A stretch of 64,000 nucleotides of DNA from Verrucomicrobiales bacterium (GCA_024636835.1 JAGXGH010000127.1:62001-126000), one strand, 5' to 3'. Positions 1 to 10,081 are shown, numbered from the stretch's first letter. Numbers and translations are program-made. Notes: generated by a model not told the origin, from the letters alone.

Positions 1-490
1 AGAATTTTCCCAGAACATGCCCAACCACCGTCTGGCGCTCACGCTCATGCTGCTTTCTACTGATGCCGACCTTCATGCGAGGAATGGCGTCGGTGCGCAA
101 ATGCTGGATCGCGGATTTCACGCCATTATGCCCTCCTGCGGATCCTTTTTGACGAATCCGAAGACGGCCCAAAGGCAAGTCAAGATCATCGTAGACGAGA
201 AACACATTGGCCGCGGAGAGTTTACGAAAGCGCATCAAGGCACCAATGGCCTCGCCGCTAAGGTTCATAAAAGTCAGCGGCTTCACCAACCAAACATCTG
301 AGCCGGGAACTTTCGCCACTTCAGACTTCCATCGCGATTCCGGCTTAAACTCCGCACCTCGCGACTGAGCCAGACGGTCGATGACCATAAAGCCAACGTT
401 GTGACGTGTTTCAGCATATTGCCGCCCCGGATTCCCCAAACCTACCACCAGTTTGATAACCTCTTCTGTTGATCGCGTAGACTCATCCAT
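1..490 (-). CDS. pth: Peptidyl-tRNA hydrolase, C-terminus cut by window edge
   Basis: Translating the reverse strand from the ATG at 490 gives a protein open to the left edge, about 163 residues. It contains the Pth signatures GLGNPG and TRHNVGF (with the catalytic His) near the N-terminus, and later YDDLDLPLG and GSAGGHNG. Pth releases peptides from peptidyl-tRNA that has dropped off the ribosome, in the cytoplasm. The family is usually about 190 residues, so roughly 30 residues are missing. It follows rplY on the same strand, the common prs-rplY-pth order, but a strong terminator lies between rplY and pth, so pth may rely on read-through or its own promoter. Confidence 0.95.
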   Translation of the reverse strand, partial: MDESTRSTEEVIKLVVGLGNPGRQYAETRHNVGFMVIDRLAQSRGAEFKPESRWKSEVAKVPGSDVWLVKPLTFMNLSGEAIGALMRFRKLSAANVFLVYDDLDLPLGRLRIRQKGSAGGHNGVKSAIQHLRTDAIPRMKVGISRKQHERERQTVVGHVLGKF

Positions 491-530
491 AGATTCATGC
501 CCATCCTAGCTGGCGGGAGGAGGGAATCCA

Positions 531-567
531 CAAAAAAGGGCGGCAGGAGTCATCTCCTGCCGCCCTT
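531..567 (-). terminator. Rho-independent terminator after rplY
   Basis: A perfect 14-bp stem (536-549 paired with 554-567) closes a 4-nt loop. On the - strand it is followed by a run of six T. It lies 21 bp past the rplY stop codon. Confidence 0.93.
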
Positions 568-586
568 CGACATCATGGATGTCGAA
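566..586 (-). other. Second small hairpin just after the rplY stop
   Basis: TTCGACATC (566-574) and GATGTCGAA (578-586) form a perfect 9-bp stem with a 3-nt loop. It sits between the rplY stop codon and the terminator and shares two bases with the terminator stem. It has no T-run of its own. It may protect the mRNA 3' end; that role is inference. Confidence 0.55.
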
Positions 587-588
587 AT

Positions 589-1236
589 TTAAGCTTCGGC
601 TTCGGCTTCTTCTTTAACCTTTTCATTGATCACCTCTGGCTCTGCAGCAGCGTCATCGGCATCTTCATCTTCTTCCTTAACTCTTGGCTCACTGACGATT
701 GCAAGAACCACGTCATCATTAAGGCTTGGCTTAACGCCCTCGGGGAACGTCACCTCTCCAATGTGAAGAGCATCTCCGATCTCGAGTGCGGACACATCCA
801 CTTCGATAATTTCCGGAAGATCTTTCGGCAAACATTGAATCTCAATGTCGTGCAGTTGGAGATCGAGAATACCACCAGCTTTGACGCCTGCTGCGACGCC
901 GACGGCTTCCACAGGAATGACCGCTGAGATAGGCTCGTTCTCGTTCACCGCAAGAAAATCGACGTGGACGATCTCGTTGGAGAGTGAGTTGTGCTGAACG
1001 TCTTGAATCAACGCGAGGCGCTTCTTGCCCTCGATGTCGAGGTTCACGAGGATACTCTCGGACGCGCTTTGGTGAAGAAGGTCGGAGAACACTTTCGCGT
1101 CCACTTTGACATTCTCGTTCTCAGATCCCGCGCCGTAAATAACCGCTGGGACCAGTCCTTCGCGACGCATCTGCTTCAATGCACCGCTGCCGGAACGGTT
1201 GCGATGGGTCGCTTCTAATTGGTGCTTCTTCGCCAT
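589..1236 (-). CDS. rplY: 50S ribosomal protein L25 (Ctc/TL5 type)
   Basis: The 215-residue product starts MAKKHQLEATHRN and has the L25 5S-rRNA-binding domain (about residues 1-95, including GSGALKQMRREGLVPAVIYG) followed by the beta domain of the long Ctc/TL5 form. It ends in an acidic Glu/Asp/Ala-rich tail of about 35 residues. The length fits the long form rather than the roughly 95-residue E. coli protein. It binds 5S rRNA in the large subunit. It lies 178 bp downstream of prs on the same strand and is closed by a strong terminator. Confidence 0.95.
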   Translation of the reverse strand: MAKKHQLEATHRNRSGSGALKQMRREGLVPAVIYGAGSENENVKVDAKVFSDLLHQSASESILVNLDIEGKKRLALIQDVQHNSLSNEIVHVDFLAVNENEPISAVIPVEAVGVAAGVKAGGILDLQLHDIEIQCLPKDLPEIIEVDVSALEIGDALHIGEVTFPEGVKPSLNDDVVLAIVSEPRVKEEDEDADDAAAEPEVINEKVKEEAEAEA

Positions 1237-1414
1237 AGTAAATTGATGTTATCAGTCTCAAGTTCCCTTCTGACGGGGCGTCAGTCTGGGCTCACGGTGA
1301 ATTTACCGAGAGCGCCAACTAAGCACCGCGGAAAGCGATGTCAACGACAAGTCAGCGAATCCGCAAATTATTCCTCATCGGACAGACGCAACCAACTCGA
1401 CGACCACGGCAGAT

Positions 1415-2338
1415 TTATATCTTAAACAGACTGGTCACAGACTCGCCACTGTTCACTCTCTCGATGGCAGCGGCTAATAGCGGTGCCACCGAAAGCGCCT
1501 TTACCTTAGGCCCAACGGCCTGCGGCGTGGAGTTCGTGCAAAGCAGTTCTTCGATCACAGAGTTCTGTAATCGGGTTTTTGCCATCTCGCCAAGCACCGC
1601 GTGAGTGACTCCGGCAAAAATTTTACCCGCACCCTTCTCCTTCAAAATCTTTGCCGCCGCCGTCAGGGTGCCAGCAGTTTCGGTCATGTCGTCGACCAAG
1701 AGAACATCCTTACCCTCGACATCACCGATCACGTTGATCGCCTCTACCTCCGTGGCGCTGACCCGGTGTTTGGCAACGATCGCCAAATCGGCACCAAGAG
1801 CATCTGAGTAGGCACGGGCCATCTTGACACCGCCCACGTCTGGTGACACCACGACGAGGTTTTTGTTGAGATTGCGCTCTTGGAGGTGACGAATCAAAAT
1901 CGGTGCCGCGTAGAGGTGATCGACCGGAATGTCAAAGAAGCCCTGGATCTGCGCAGCGTGTAGATCCATCGTCAGCACTCGATTCACACCAGAGGCGACA
2001 AGCAAGTTCGCCACCAGTTTTGCAGTGATCGGCACGCGCGGCTGATCTTTACGATCCTGCCGAGCATAACCAAAGAAAGGAATCACCGCCGTAATGTGCT
2101 GGGCACTGGCGCGGCGGGCTGCATCAACCATGATGAACAATTCCATAAGGTTGTGATTTGTTGGAGGACAAGTCGGCTGAATGATAAACACATTCTGCCC
2201 ACGAATATTCTCGTGGATTCTGACGAATGTCTCACCGTCGGGAAATGCTTTCACATCGACGTTGGTAATTTCCAAGCCAAGTTCGGCAGCGATACTTCCA
2301 GCCAATTCGGGGTGTGCAGATCCACTAAAGATTTTCAT
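1415..2338 (-). CDS. prs: Ribose-phosphate pyrophosphokinase (PRPP synthetase)
   Basis: This enzyme makes PRPP from ribose 5-phosphate and ATP for nucleotide, His and Trp synthesis. The sequence has FPDGETFVRI, the FFGYARQDRK segment, the flexible-loop KHR, and the PRPP-binding loop VLLVDDMTETAGT. I prefer the ATG at 2338 (MKIFSGSAHPELA, 307 residues) because this matches the family's N-terminus and an AGG lies about 9 bases upstream. ATG codons at 2347 and 2389 are in frame and would add residues unlike the family. It heads the prs-rplY-pth group and is divergent from the exosortase gene with only about 130 bp between starts, so the two share a promoter region. Confidence 0.96.
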   Translation of the reverse strand: MKIFSGSAHPELAGSIAAELGLEITNVDVKAFPDGETFVRIHENIRGQNVFIIQPTCPPTNHNLMELFIMVDAARRASAQHITAVIPFFGYARQDRKDQPRVPITAKLVANLLVASGVNRVLTMDLHAAQIQGFFDIPVDHLYAAPILIRHLQERNLNKNLVVVSPDVGGVKMARAYSDALGADLAIVAKHRVSATEVEAINVIGDVEGKDVLLVDDMTETAGTLTAAAKILKEKGAGKIFAGVTHAVLGEMAKTRLQNSVIEELLCTNSTPQAVGPKVKALSVAPLLAAAIERVNSGESVTSLFKI

Positions 2339-2470
2339 TGTGGACATCCTGCCAAAAAGACTTCCCTTGTCGAGAGGCGAAGCCATCAAAGTTACTATTT
2401 TTGACGATTCTCAGTCCTTGCTCCATTTTCTGCTCGCTGATTCGCCTGCGATCCCTAAAATCCCCTCGTA

Positions 2471-3415
2471 ATGAGCTCTAATAGCCAAAACCTCCAAACC
2501 ACACCGTCCAAGGCAAATTGGGCGCTCGCCGCCATCGGTGTAGCCGTCCTTGCCTTCTTCTACGGGTATCTTCCGCTCTTCTCCAAAGGTGCCGCCAGCA
2601 CCACAGGATGGTTGGTAAGTAACTGGACAGCAGAAACCAACTACGAACACGGCTTCTTGGTGCCCATCATCATGATCGGACTTATCATGTATCGCTGGGC
2701 AGATCTTAAGAAAATGCCTCACACCACAGCATGGACAGGACTGCTTGTACTGGTTGGGGGTATTGCACTCTTTGTGCTCGGGGTGTGGCTCACCCAAGCT
2801 CGACTCTCCGTTGGCTCTTTGAGTATTGTGATCTGGGGTGCCGTGCTGTTTCTCTTTGGCTGGAAAGTAGCGTGGATGACTTTCGTCCCAATTTTCCTTC
2901 TTTACAGTGCTATTTATATTCCAGGACTGCAGCAGGCCACCAATGGATTGCAACTGATCGCGACCGAGATTGCTGACAAAGGTGCGCAACTGTTTGGCAT
3001 CGCTACGATTCGAACCGGAAATACCATCAGCTCGGCCGTTGAAGGCGCATGGGGATTCGACATCGCCGAAGGCTGCAGTGGTATCAGATCACTCATGGCC
3101 ATGGTGTTGATCTCCGTCGTTTACGCCTACGTCGCCAAGCTTGCCTTATGGAAGAAAGTCGTCGTCTGTCTGATGGCTATTCCTCTTGCTATTTTGGTCA
3201 ACGCCATCCGCATTACGACTATTCTACTGATCGCTGAAATGGGATTTGAAGACTTTGCCAAAGGAATCTATCACGACTATGCGCCGTTCTTCATTTTCCC
3301 ACTGGGCATCACAGGACTTCTTCTTGTTCACGGCATCCTCCAATGGCCAAACCGCCGCAAAACCAGGGTTATCATCAAACGCACCGGAACTGACGCCACG
3401 CCAACCACCGACTAA
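2471..3415 (+). CDS. Exosortase (EpsH family transpeptidase)
   Basis: A 314-residue polytopic membrane protein with about eight hydrophobic segments. It holds the exosortase catalytic set: Cys202 in AEGCSGIRSL, Arg247 in VNAIRIT and His268 in YHDYAPF. Exosortases cleave PEP-CTERM-type C-terminal signals in the inner membrane and are thought to transfer the protein to a further acceptor. The next gene (18 bp away) is its EpsI-family partner. A candidate substrate lies at 46.5 kb and exosortase-type sugar transferases at 22.2 and 43.3 kb. I cannot assign the Xrt subtype by eye. Confidence 0.93.
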   Translation: MSSNSQNLQTTPSKANWALAAIGVAVLAFFYGYLPLFSKGAASTTGWLVSNWTAETNYEHGFLVPIIMIGLIMYRWADLKKMPHTTAWTGLLVLVGGIALFVLGVWLTQARLSVGSLSIVIWGAVLFLFGWKVAWMTFVPIFLLYSAIYIPGLQQATNGLQLIATEIADKGAQLFGIATIRTGNTISSAVEGAWGFDIAEGCSGIRSLMAMVLISVVYAYVAKLALWKKVVVCLMAIPLAILVNAIRITTILLIAEMGFEDFAKGIYHDYAPFFIFPLGITGLLLVHGILQWPNRRKTRVIIKRTGTDATPTTD

Positions 3416-3433
3416 AATCTTACCAATTCTGCC

Positions 3434-4153
3434 ATGACCGCCCGCATCGCCATTGTCCTCGTCCTCATCACTGGAGGGTTAAGCCTCATCTTCGCGCTTC
3501 CAGAGCCTCCGCCTCCGGCAACCTCCGCTTGTTTACTCAAGTGGCCAAACGAACTTAATGGCTGGATAAAAATCCGCGACAAAGATCCATCACCCGCAGA
3601 GATTGCTATCCTTAAAAATGCGGACTTCGCAAAAGCGGATTACGTCTCGAACCCAGGAACTTTCCAAATTGACGCAGGTATCGTGATGTCCACAGCTGAC
3701 GTCAACGAGACCATCCACCGTCCTGAGCGCTGCCTTCCTGCGCAAGGACACGATATATTAAGTTCGACGTCCACTGAAGTCACATTAGCCGATGGTGTCA
3801 GCGTGCCTCTGACCCGACTCCACACCCGGATTACCCGCACCACGGCAGAGACCGAAGATAAAGCTGCAGAAACTTACAGCTTCGATTGCGTCACCTACTA
3901 CTGGTTCATCGGCAAGGAAACCCTCACAGCAAGCCATTATGGACGAACGATTGAAGATATACGTTATCGACTTCTCACCGGAGGCACCCAGCGCTGGGCA
4001 TACGTCACCGTCGCGGCCTATCTTCCCGCACCCAAGGAAGGCGGAGAGAACACACTGATCTCGGATCCCTCCAATTCCTTTGACGAACGCATCAAGAGCT
4101 TCATCAAAGAGAGTGCGGAGGAAATTATCGACTTCGATCAAATCAGGCGCTGA
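3434..4153 (+). CDS. EpsI-family exosortase-associated protein
   Basis: A 239-residue protein with an N-terminal hydrophobic anchor (about residues 5-22) and a periplasmic-type domain carrying the EpsI-family motif HRPERCLPAQG (residues 95-105). EpsI-like domains are found next to, or fused to, exosortases; their exact role is unsettled. It forms a two-gene operon with the exosortase. Its last 16 bases overlap the end of the convergent glpD, so no separate terminator space exists between them. Confidence 0.87.
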   Translation: MTARIAIVLVLITGGLSLIFALPEPPPPATSACLLKWPNELNGWIKIRDKDPSPAEIAILKNADFAKADYVSNPGTFQIDAGIVMSTADVNETIHRPERCLPAQGHDILSSTSTEVTLADGVSVPLTRLHTRITRTTAETEDKAAETYSFDCVTYYWFIGKETLTASHYGRTIEDIRYRLLTGGTQRWAYVTVAAYLPAPKEGGENTLISDPSNSFDERIKSFIKESAEEIIDFDQIRR

Positions 4154-5721
4154 TGATGATTATGCCTTTTGAACTTCGGAAAACAATAACCTTGGGCAAG
4201 TTTGCCATAGGCTTGCACTTGGGCGGTTTGCCAGGCTTCGTCTTGATCGAACTCCTCAGCGAGGATTTTTGCGACTGCTGGAGCGGCCTCGATAGACGCT
4301 GCCGCATTGAGGAGTAGGCAGCGCGTGCGCCGGGCTAGCACGTCTTCGATTGTTCGCGCCATTTCGTGGCGGGCATGCCAGCGGACTTCACCTTCGGTGA
4401 GAGTGAGCTCAGGATGCAAACGCGAATCAGCACCGAGCGCACGAATGTCGTCGGCATCAGATCCATACACGCGGAGGTGTGGTTCGGGCACTTCTTGACG
4501 AGTCCAGCCGTGAATCTGCAAACGCACGGTTTCGCACTCGCGGGCGTCCACTCCCGCGATCATTTCCGCATGATCGATCACATCCTCTGCCATCTTGCGA
4601 TAGGTCGTCCACTTGCCACCGGTCACGGTGACTAGTCCCGAGGGGCTGACAAGGATCGTGTGATCGCGAGAGATTTCAGCGGTGTTCCCGGCGTCGCCGG
4701 AGGGACGGACGAGTGGCCGCAGTCCGGCATAAACGCTAAGCACGTCTTCGGGCATCGGATCTTTGGTCAAATACTGCGCCGCATGGGTCATCACAAACTC
4801 CAATTCCTCAGGCAGCGCGCGCGGCTCCAGGGACTTCTCGTCGAGTGGGGTATCCGTCGTTCCGACGACCACACAATCGTGCCACGGCACGGCAAACAGC
4901 ACCCTGCCGTCAGCGGTTTTAGGGATCATCACGGCAGAGTCACCGGGCAGAAACTCACGCGGCAGCACGATGTGAATTCCTTGGCTTACCGCGATGATAT
5001 CCTTCACCTCGGCATCGTCCTGTCGGCGCAACTCGTCGACAAAAATTCCGGTCGCATTGATCACGCAACGGGCTGGGATCTCGAATGACTCACCGCTCTC
5101 CTCATCAACGACCGCCACCCCGGACACTGCGCCATCGTTTTTCAATAATCCGGTACAGCGCGTGTAGTTCACCAATTCGGCACCTAACTCTTCAGCGGTC
5201 ATGGCCAAATGCACAGCAAGCCGCGAGTCGTCGAATTGTCCGTCATGATAAATCACACCGCCGACCAAATGCTCGGTCTCGATGGTCGGCAGTCGTTCAA
5301 CGGTTTCCTCCTGCGAAAGCCAACGGCTGGCACCCAGACCCAACTTCCCTGCCAACTGATCGTAGACCTTCATCCCTATGCCGTAGAACGGCCCTTCCCA
5401 CCACTTGTAGTTGGGTATCACGAACGACAGATCACTCACGAGGTGCGGCGCGTTTTTCGACATGCGTCCACGCTCACGCAGCGCCTCCAGCACCAGCGAC
5501 ACATTCCCCTGCTGTAAATAGCGCACACCACCGTGAACCAACTTCGTGGACCGTGAAGATGTGCCCTTGGCAAAATCCGCCTGCTCAACGAGCACCACCG
5601 AGTGCCCACGCGCTGCCGCATCGACAGCCGTTCCCAAGCCCGTCGCTCCGCCGCCGATGATGCAAAAATCCACAGGTTCCGTCCGTGAACGAATGGCCTT
5701 CATCGCGTCATCACGATTCAT
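4138..5721 (-). CDS. glpD: Glycerol-3-phosphate dehydrogenase, FAD-dependent
   Basis: The product (527 residues from the ATG at 5721) oxidises sn-glycerol 3-phosphate to dihydroxyacetone phosphate at the membrane and passes electrons to quinone. It opens with the FAD dinucleotide fold [10 protein letters not shown] (residues 21-30), followed by [17 protein letters not shown], typical of GlpD. The start at 5721 overlaps the glpK stop as ATGA and has a purine-rich AAGGTGG upstream; a start at 5769 would lie inside glpK. It is the last gene of lpxD-AEC transporter-glpK-glpD and ends tail to tail with the EpsI gene. Confidence 0.96.
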   Translation of the reverse strand: MNRDDAMKAIRSRTEPVDFCIIGGGATGLGTAVDAAARGHSVVLVEQADFAKGTSSRSTKLVHGGVRYLQQGNVSLVLEALRERGRMSKNAPHLVSDLSFVIPNYKWWEGPFYGIGMKVYDQLAGKLGLGASRWLSQEETVERLPTIETEHLVGGVIYHDGQFDDSRLAVHLAMTAEELGAELVNYTRCTGLLKNDGAVSGVAVVDEESGESFEIPARCVINATGIFVDELRRQDDAEVKDIIAVSQGIHIVLPREFLPGDSAVMIPKTADGRVLFAVPWHDCVVVGTTDTPLDEKSLEPRALPEELEFVMTHAAQYLTKDPMPEDVLSVYAGLRPLVRPSGDAGNTAEISRDHTILVSPSGLVTVTGGKWTTYRKMAEDVIDHAEMIAGVDARECETVRLQIHGWTRQEVPEPHLRVYGSDADDIRALGADSRLHPELTLTEGEVRWHARHEMARTIEDVLARRTRCLLLNAAASIEAAPAVAKILAEEFDQDEAWQTAQVQAYGKLAQGYCFPKFKRHNHHQRLI

Positions 5722-7211
5722 TGTCCACCACCTTCCCAGCCCTTTGCTCGCTCTACGGCTCGATGCCATTGACGCGTCATGGTTGCTCTTGTTTGCTTAT
5801 TCATAGAGGGTTCAAATTCTCGATCCAAGGTCCATCGCTCAGCAATTTCATCACGACTCTGCCAAAACCCAACCGCCAAGCCGGCGAGATACGCCGCGCC
5901 CATCGCCGTCGTTTCTATGGACTCCGGACGCAATACCTCAACTCCCATCAGATCGGCTTGAATTTGCATCAGCAGATCACTCCTCGTCGCGCCGCCGTCC
6001 ACGCGAAGTTGCTTCAACTCCATTCCACTATCACTGACCATGCTAGCTGCAAGATCATTGCTCTGTTGGGCAATCGCTTCCAGAGCAGCCCGGCAAAAAT
6101 GCCTTTTATTCGTTCCTCGCGTCATCCCAATCGCCACACCGCGCGCATAGGGATCCCAGTGCGGCGCGCCGAGACCGGCGAATGCCGGCACCAAGATCAA
6201 ACCGCCATTATCCTCGACCTCAGCTGCCAATTGATCGCACTGCTCGGCGGACTCGATCAACTCCATCTCATCGCGCAACCACTGGACGATCGCCCCGCCC
6301 ATAAAGATCGATCCCTCGAGCGCATACTCGGTCACCCCGTCGATCTGCCATGCGACTGTAGTGAGCAAATTATTCTCCGATCGGATCGGTTTCTCCCCGG
6401 TGTTCATCAACAGGAAGCACCCCGTGCCGTAGGTATTCTTCGCCATTCCCGGTTCAAAACACGCCTGCCCGAACAATGCGGCATGCTGGTCACCCGCGAT
6501 CCCGGCAATGGGAATCCCATGCTCAACAGTCTCACCATAAATCTCACTACACCCCCGGATTTCCGGCATCATTGCGCGCGGGATTTGCAAACATTCGAGC
6601 AACTCATCACTCCACTCCCCGACCCGCAGATCATAGAGCAGAGTGCGACAGGCATTCGTCGCGTCTGTGGCATGCACCTTGCCGCCTGTGAGCTTCCAAA
6701 CCAACCAAGAGTCAACCGTTCCAAAGAGCAGTTCACCATTCTCTGCCCGTTCCCGCACGCCATCCACGTGATCGAGAATCCATCGCAACTTGGTTCCTGA
6801 GAAATACGGATCCAGTCGTAGCCCGGTAATCTCTCGGAACGTTTCTTCCATACCCTCTTCGCGTAGCTCTCTGCAAAAATCAGCTGTTCGGCGGTCTTGC
6901 CAAACGATCGCGTTGTAAACAGGTTCGCCGCTGACCTTGTCCCACACCACCGTCGTCTCACGCTGGTTGGTGATACCAATGGCGGCGATACTCTGCCCAC
7001 CACCATCGATTTTTGCCAGCGCCTCGGCCATCACCTTGGACTGGACGGCCCAAATCTCCTCTGGATCGTGCTCCACCCATCCAGGTTTAGGATAGATCTG
7101 TCGATGTTCCTGCTGTGCCTCAGCGGCCTGACGCATATCGTGGCCATAAACAATCGCACGCGAACTCGTGGTCCCTTGATCCAGAGCGAGAATGTAGTTC
7201 TTCGTAGTCAT
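5718..7211 (-). CDS. glpK: Glycerol kinase
   Basis: A 497-residue FGGY-family kinase that phosphorylates glycerol to sn-glycerol 3-phosphate. The ATP-binding motif region [12 protein letters not shown] sits at the N-terminus; further family segments include [24 protein letters not shown]-like substrate residues, [10 protein letters not shown] and the C-terminal [14 protein letters not shown]. Length matches the family. It is translationally coupled to glpD through an ATGA overlap. No glycerol facilitator (glpF) is present nearby. Confidence 0.97.
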   Translation of the reverse strand: MTTKNYILALDQGTTSSRAIVYGHDMRQAAEAQQEHRQIYPKPGWVEHDPEEIWAVQSKVMAEALAKIDGGGQSIAAIGITNQRETTVVWDKVSGEPVYNAIVWQDRRTADFCRELREEGMEETFREITGLRLDPYFSGTKLRWILDHVDGVRERAENGELLFGTVDSWLVWKLTGGKVHATDATNACRTLLYDLRVGEWSDELLECLQIPRAMMPEIRGCSEIYGETVEHGIPIAGIAGDQHAALFGQACFEPGMAKNTYGTGCFLLMNTGEKPIRSENNLLTTVAWQIDGVTEYALEGSIFMGGAIVQWLRDEMELIESAEQCDQLAAEVEDNGGLILVPAFAGLGAPHWDPYARGVAIGMTRGTNKRHFCRAALEAIAQQSNDLAASMVSDSGMELKQLRVDGGATRSDLLMQIQADLMGVEVLRPESIETTAMGAAYLAGLAVGFWQSRDEIAERWTLDREFEPSMNKQTRATMTRQWHRAVERAKGWEGGGQ

Positions 7212-7276
7212 CGGAAATCATACACATAGTGACACCCGTCATACTATTAGACGATCAAGAAATTCCACGGTCACAC

Positions 7277-8215
7277 TTAAAGAAAGCTCTTTCCTAACGC
7301 CAGCCACAAGGGCATTGAAACCACCGACCCAAGGGTCGTCGCCACTACTAACTGAATCGGCACGTCGGGCTTACCCCCATAGTGGCGGGCAAGCACAATG
7401 GGAAAGTTCCCACTCGGCATCGCCGCCTGCACGATGAACACCACAGCAATCGCTGGATACGGGCCGGCGACCAGATACGCGGCACCCATGTAAAGCAAAG
7501 GCAGCACCATCAGGCGAAGCACCGAGCCCAGTGCCAGAACCCGCACCGACCACTCGGTCTGCTTCACCATATCCGCCACCGTTACTCCGACCAGCAACAA
7601 GGCAATCGGCACCGCACATTGCCCCAACATACCAATCGCAACCGAAGCCGGACCATTCATCCGCTCGTCAAACCCGGTCCACGAGAATATCAAGCCTAGC
7701 AATACAGCAACCACCGGCCCGGAGAACATCGTCCGCGGAGCAAAGCGCCTGGAGCCAGTAAGCACCATAATCCCGACCGTCCAAATTGCCATCTCCACTC
7801 CCAGTGAGTGGACGAACAACACACCAAGCGCCGGCGAATCTGGAAATAGCGCGATCACCACAGGGATCGCGAGGTAACCATAGTTTTGCACCCCGGTTCC
7901 CAGCGCGAACGAGCGTAAGCCAGCACCCTGCTTCATCCCCACACCACGTCCTGCGATATAAGAAATCAGTATAGCTCCAGCCACTGAAACAAATCCGACA
8001 CCGGCCGCTATTCCCAACACCGGTAACTTTCCTACCAAGGGGTTACCCGCCATTTTATCAATGATCAGACATGGCACCAACACATGAACCACCAGAGTCA
8101 GCAAACCGCGATCGATTTCTTCCGACAGAAAGCGAAACCGCCGCAAAACAAAGCCCACGGCAATCACCGCGAAAACAGGAATCACCGCGCCATAGATGCT
8201 CAGGGTCTCAGTCAT
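7277..8215 (-). CDS. AEC-family transporter (auxin efflux carrier/malate permease type)
   Basis: A 312-residue integral membrane protein with about ten hydrophobic segments and the AEC-family pattern: N-terminal VIPVFAVIAVGFVLRR, a central PVVIALF segment, and C-terminal QAAMPSGNFPIVLA, the conserved family region. Members export or import organic acids or other anions; the substrate cannot be read from sequence. It lies 19 bp downstream of lpxD and 65 bp upstream of glpK on one strand, so co-transcription is likely. Neighbouring glycerol genes do not by themselves imply a glycerol-related substrate. Confidence 0.88.
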   Translation of the reverse strand: MTETLSIYGAVIPVFAVIAVGFVLRRFRFLSEEIDRGLLTLVVHVLVPCLIIDKMAGNPLVGKLPVLGIAAGVGFVSVAGAILISYIAGRGVGMKQGAGLRSFALGTGVQNYGYLAIPVVIALFPDSPALGVLFVHSLGVEMAIWTVGIMVLTGSRRFAPRTMFSGPVVAVLLGLIFSWTGFDERMNGPASVAIGMLGQCAVPIALLLVGVTVADMVKQTEWSVRVLALGSVLRLMVLPLLYMGAAYLVAGPYPAIAVVFIVQAAMPSGNFPIVLARHYGGKPDVPIQLVVATTLGSVVSMPLWLALGKSFL

Positions 8216-8234
8216 TAGAGTGGCTTAGACAAGA

Positions 8235-9281
8235 TTACTCGCCGCCTGATTGTTCCTCCAGCTTGCGCTCCAATGCCTTGAGGCGCTTGCTCATTGCCGG
8301 GATTTTCCTCAACGCCACAGCTTCACGACGTGCCACTGATGCGGGCTGCGCCGGATAGCCAAAATAGTAATCATCACCGGGTAAATTCTTGGTCACGCCG
8401 CCTCGCCCCATGATGACGGAGCGGTCGCCTACCTTGATGTGTCCTGCCACGCCAGATTGTGCGGCAATAGTGACATATTCGCCGATGATGGAACTTCCCG
8501 CCAAACCGGTCAATGCGCAGACCACGGTGTGTTTTCCAATCACGCAGTTGTGCCCGATCTGGACCAAATTATCGATCTTCACGCCTTCCTTCAGCCACGT
8601 GCGCCCAAACCTCGCCCTATCAATGGTGCTGTTCGCTCCGACTTCGACATCGTTCTCCAAAAGGACACTGCCGATCTGATCGACCTTCTGTTGGCGACCA
8701 TCCACCAATTCATAGCCGAAGCCATCCGCGCCAATGACCACACCATGATGCAGCACAACTCGATCGCGCAGCTCACACCACTCACGCACCGAAACATTCG
8801 CGTAGAGATGGCAGTTGCGGCCAATTTTCACACCTTGTCCGATGTAGGTGTTTGCACCGATCACCGAGCCGTCACCAATTTCCGCACCGGCTTCAACACA
8901 TACCCCGGGGCCAATCGAAACCGCATCGCGATTGAGTTTTACCGAATCGTCTATCACGGCCGAGGAATGAACACCCATTTTCGGCACAGGCCGTTCTGGC
9001 CGCATCTTTTCCGCTACTTTTGAGAACGCTACCGAGGGATTTTCCACCACCAATACCGCAGCGCTTTCCGGCACCGCATCCATCGGGCATTGCACCGGGA
9101 TCAACACCGCACCCGCACCCGTCACCTTCAACTGCTCGAAAAACTTCTCATTACCAAAAAACGATAGATCACTCGACAACGCGTCGGTGAGTGAAGCCAC
9201 ATCGGTGATCTCGGTGTCGCCAGCGCCGCGCACCAATTCCGCACCAACCAGTTCAGCAATCTGCAAAGGAGAAAATTTCAC
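8235..9281 (-). CDS. lpxD: UDP-3-O-acylglucosamine N-acyltransferase (LpxD)
   Basis: LpxD adds the second acyl chain in lipid A synthesis. An N-terminal uridine-binding domain (about residues 1-100) is followed by a left-handed beta-helix of hexapeptide repeats and the catalytic-His motif VQIGHN, then NLPGDDYYFGYPAQ and a C-terminal coiled helix. I prefer the GTG start at 9281 (VKFSPLQIAELVGAEL, 348 residues), which matches the family's start and has AGG just upstream. The longer reading from 9317 begins at TTG. It is separated from the OmpH gene by a terminator, unlike the usual continuous bamA-skp-lpxD-fabZ-lpxA order. Confidence 0.95.
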   Translation of the reverse strand: MKFSPLQIAELVGAELVRGAGDTEITDVASLTDALSSDLSFFGNEKFFEQLKVTGAGAVLIPVQCPMDAVPESAAVLVVENPSVAFSKVAEKMRPERPVPKMGVHSSAVIDDSVKLNRDAVSIGPGVCVEAGAEIGDGSVIGANTYIGQGVKIGRNCHLYANVSVREWCELRDRVVLHHGVVIGADGFGYELVDGRQQKVDQIGSVLLENDVEVGANSTIDRARFGRTWLKEGVKIDNLVQIGHNCVIGKHTVVCALTGLAGSSIIGEYVTIAAQSGVAGHIKVGDRSVIMGRGGVTKNLPGDDYYFGYPAQPASVARREAVALRKIPAMSKRLKALERKLEEQSGGE

Positions 9282-9390
9282 ACCACTACCTAAGCGCGTT
9301 CTTCCATGATCAGCCAAGACTTCTTTCTTCGATTATGAAAATCTGTCGCAATTCACGAGCCGGCGAAATCAAGTCCCTGCCGATTCTTTC

Positions 9391-9430
9391 CACAAAAAAA
9401 GCCGGCCCGCACTGAGGCGAACCGGCTTTG
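9391..9430 (-). terminator. Rho-independent terminator after the OmpH/Skp gene
   Basis: AAAGCCGG (9398-9405) pairs with CCGGCTTT (9422-9429), and on the - strand the stem runs into a T-tract (9400-9394). It sits about 20 bp past the OmpH stop codon. Confidence 0.9.
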
Positions 9431-9448
9431 AAAATCACTTAGCTGAGC

Positions 9449-10081
9449 TTACTCGCCAGCATCTTCTTTAGCTTTTTCGGCAGCGGCTTCTTCGAGTTCC
9501 TTCTTGAACTCTTCAGGAGCGTCTTTATTCAACTCGTCAAGAACCGTCGATGTGAAATCGATGGCATCTTTCGAGTAGAGCAAGATCGGGCTGCCTCCGA
9601 GGCCGATACCTGATTTATCAAACACAAGGTCGAACGCATTTTCACGGGACTTCTCATCGACGATGCTTGTAACTTCGTCACGAATTCCACGAAACACACG
9701 CTCGAGTTCAGCTTTCAGTTGGCCGCGCTTTTGATTGCCAACGATCTCAATTTCCTGCTCGAGGGATTTCGCCTCTTGGAACTTCTGGCGATACTCTTCA
9801 GACTTCACACGCTGGAATTCCGGAGTGACCGATTCATCAGTAGCGAGCTTCTTGATATCTTCCAACTGCTTGGCAAGATCACGGAGCTTGGTGCGACGCA
9901 ACTCAAGGTCACCTTGAATTTCTGTCTGACGCTCGTTGAGGTCAATGCGGGCATTCTTGGTTTTATAATAGGACTCGATAACGGCGCGCATATCGACGAC
10001 GCCAACTTTAAGCCCTTGCGCAGCTGCGGGACCAAGAGCGATCGCTCCGACAAGGAGGGTGAGTAGTGCTTTACGGATCAT
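9449..10081 (-). CDS. OmpH/Skp-family periplasmic chaperone
   Basis: A 210-residue secreted protein with a signal peptide (MIRKALLTLLVGAIALGPAAAQG, cleavage near AAAQ-G), then the beta strand LKVGVVDMRAV typical of OmpH/Skp, a long Glu/Lys/Gln-rich coiled coil (about residues 45-140), and FDLVFDKSG near the end of the fold. It ends in an acidic Glu/Ala-rich tail. Skp-like proteins hold unfolded outer-membrane proteins in the periplasm. It follows bamA by 88 bp, the normal pairing, and is closed by a terminator. Confidence 0.9.
   Translation of the reverse strand: MIRKALLTLLVGAIALGPAAAQGLKVGVVDMRAVIESYYKTKNARIDLNERQTEIQGDLELRRTKLRDLAKQLEDIKKLATDESVTPEFQRVKSEEYRQKFQEAKSLEQEIEIVGNQKRGQLKAELERVFRGIRDEVTSIVDEKSRENAFDLVFDKSGIGLGGSPILLYSKDAIDFTSTVLDELNKDAPEEFKKELEEAAAEKAKEDAGE

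Noticed and set aside
2411-2989. 192-codon - strand frame opposite the exosortase gene
   Set aside because: The exosortase has complete catalytic motifs; this frame has no family features.
5685-6800. 371-codon + strand frame opposite glpK
   Set aside because: glpK on the other strand is certain by family motifs; the + frame is an antisense shadow.
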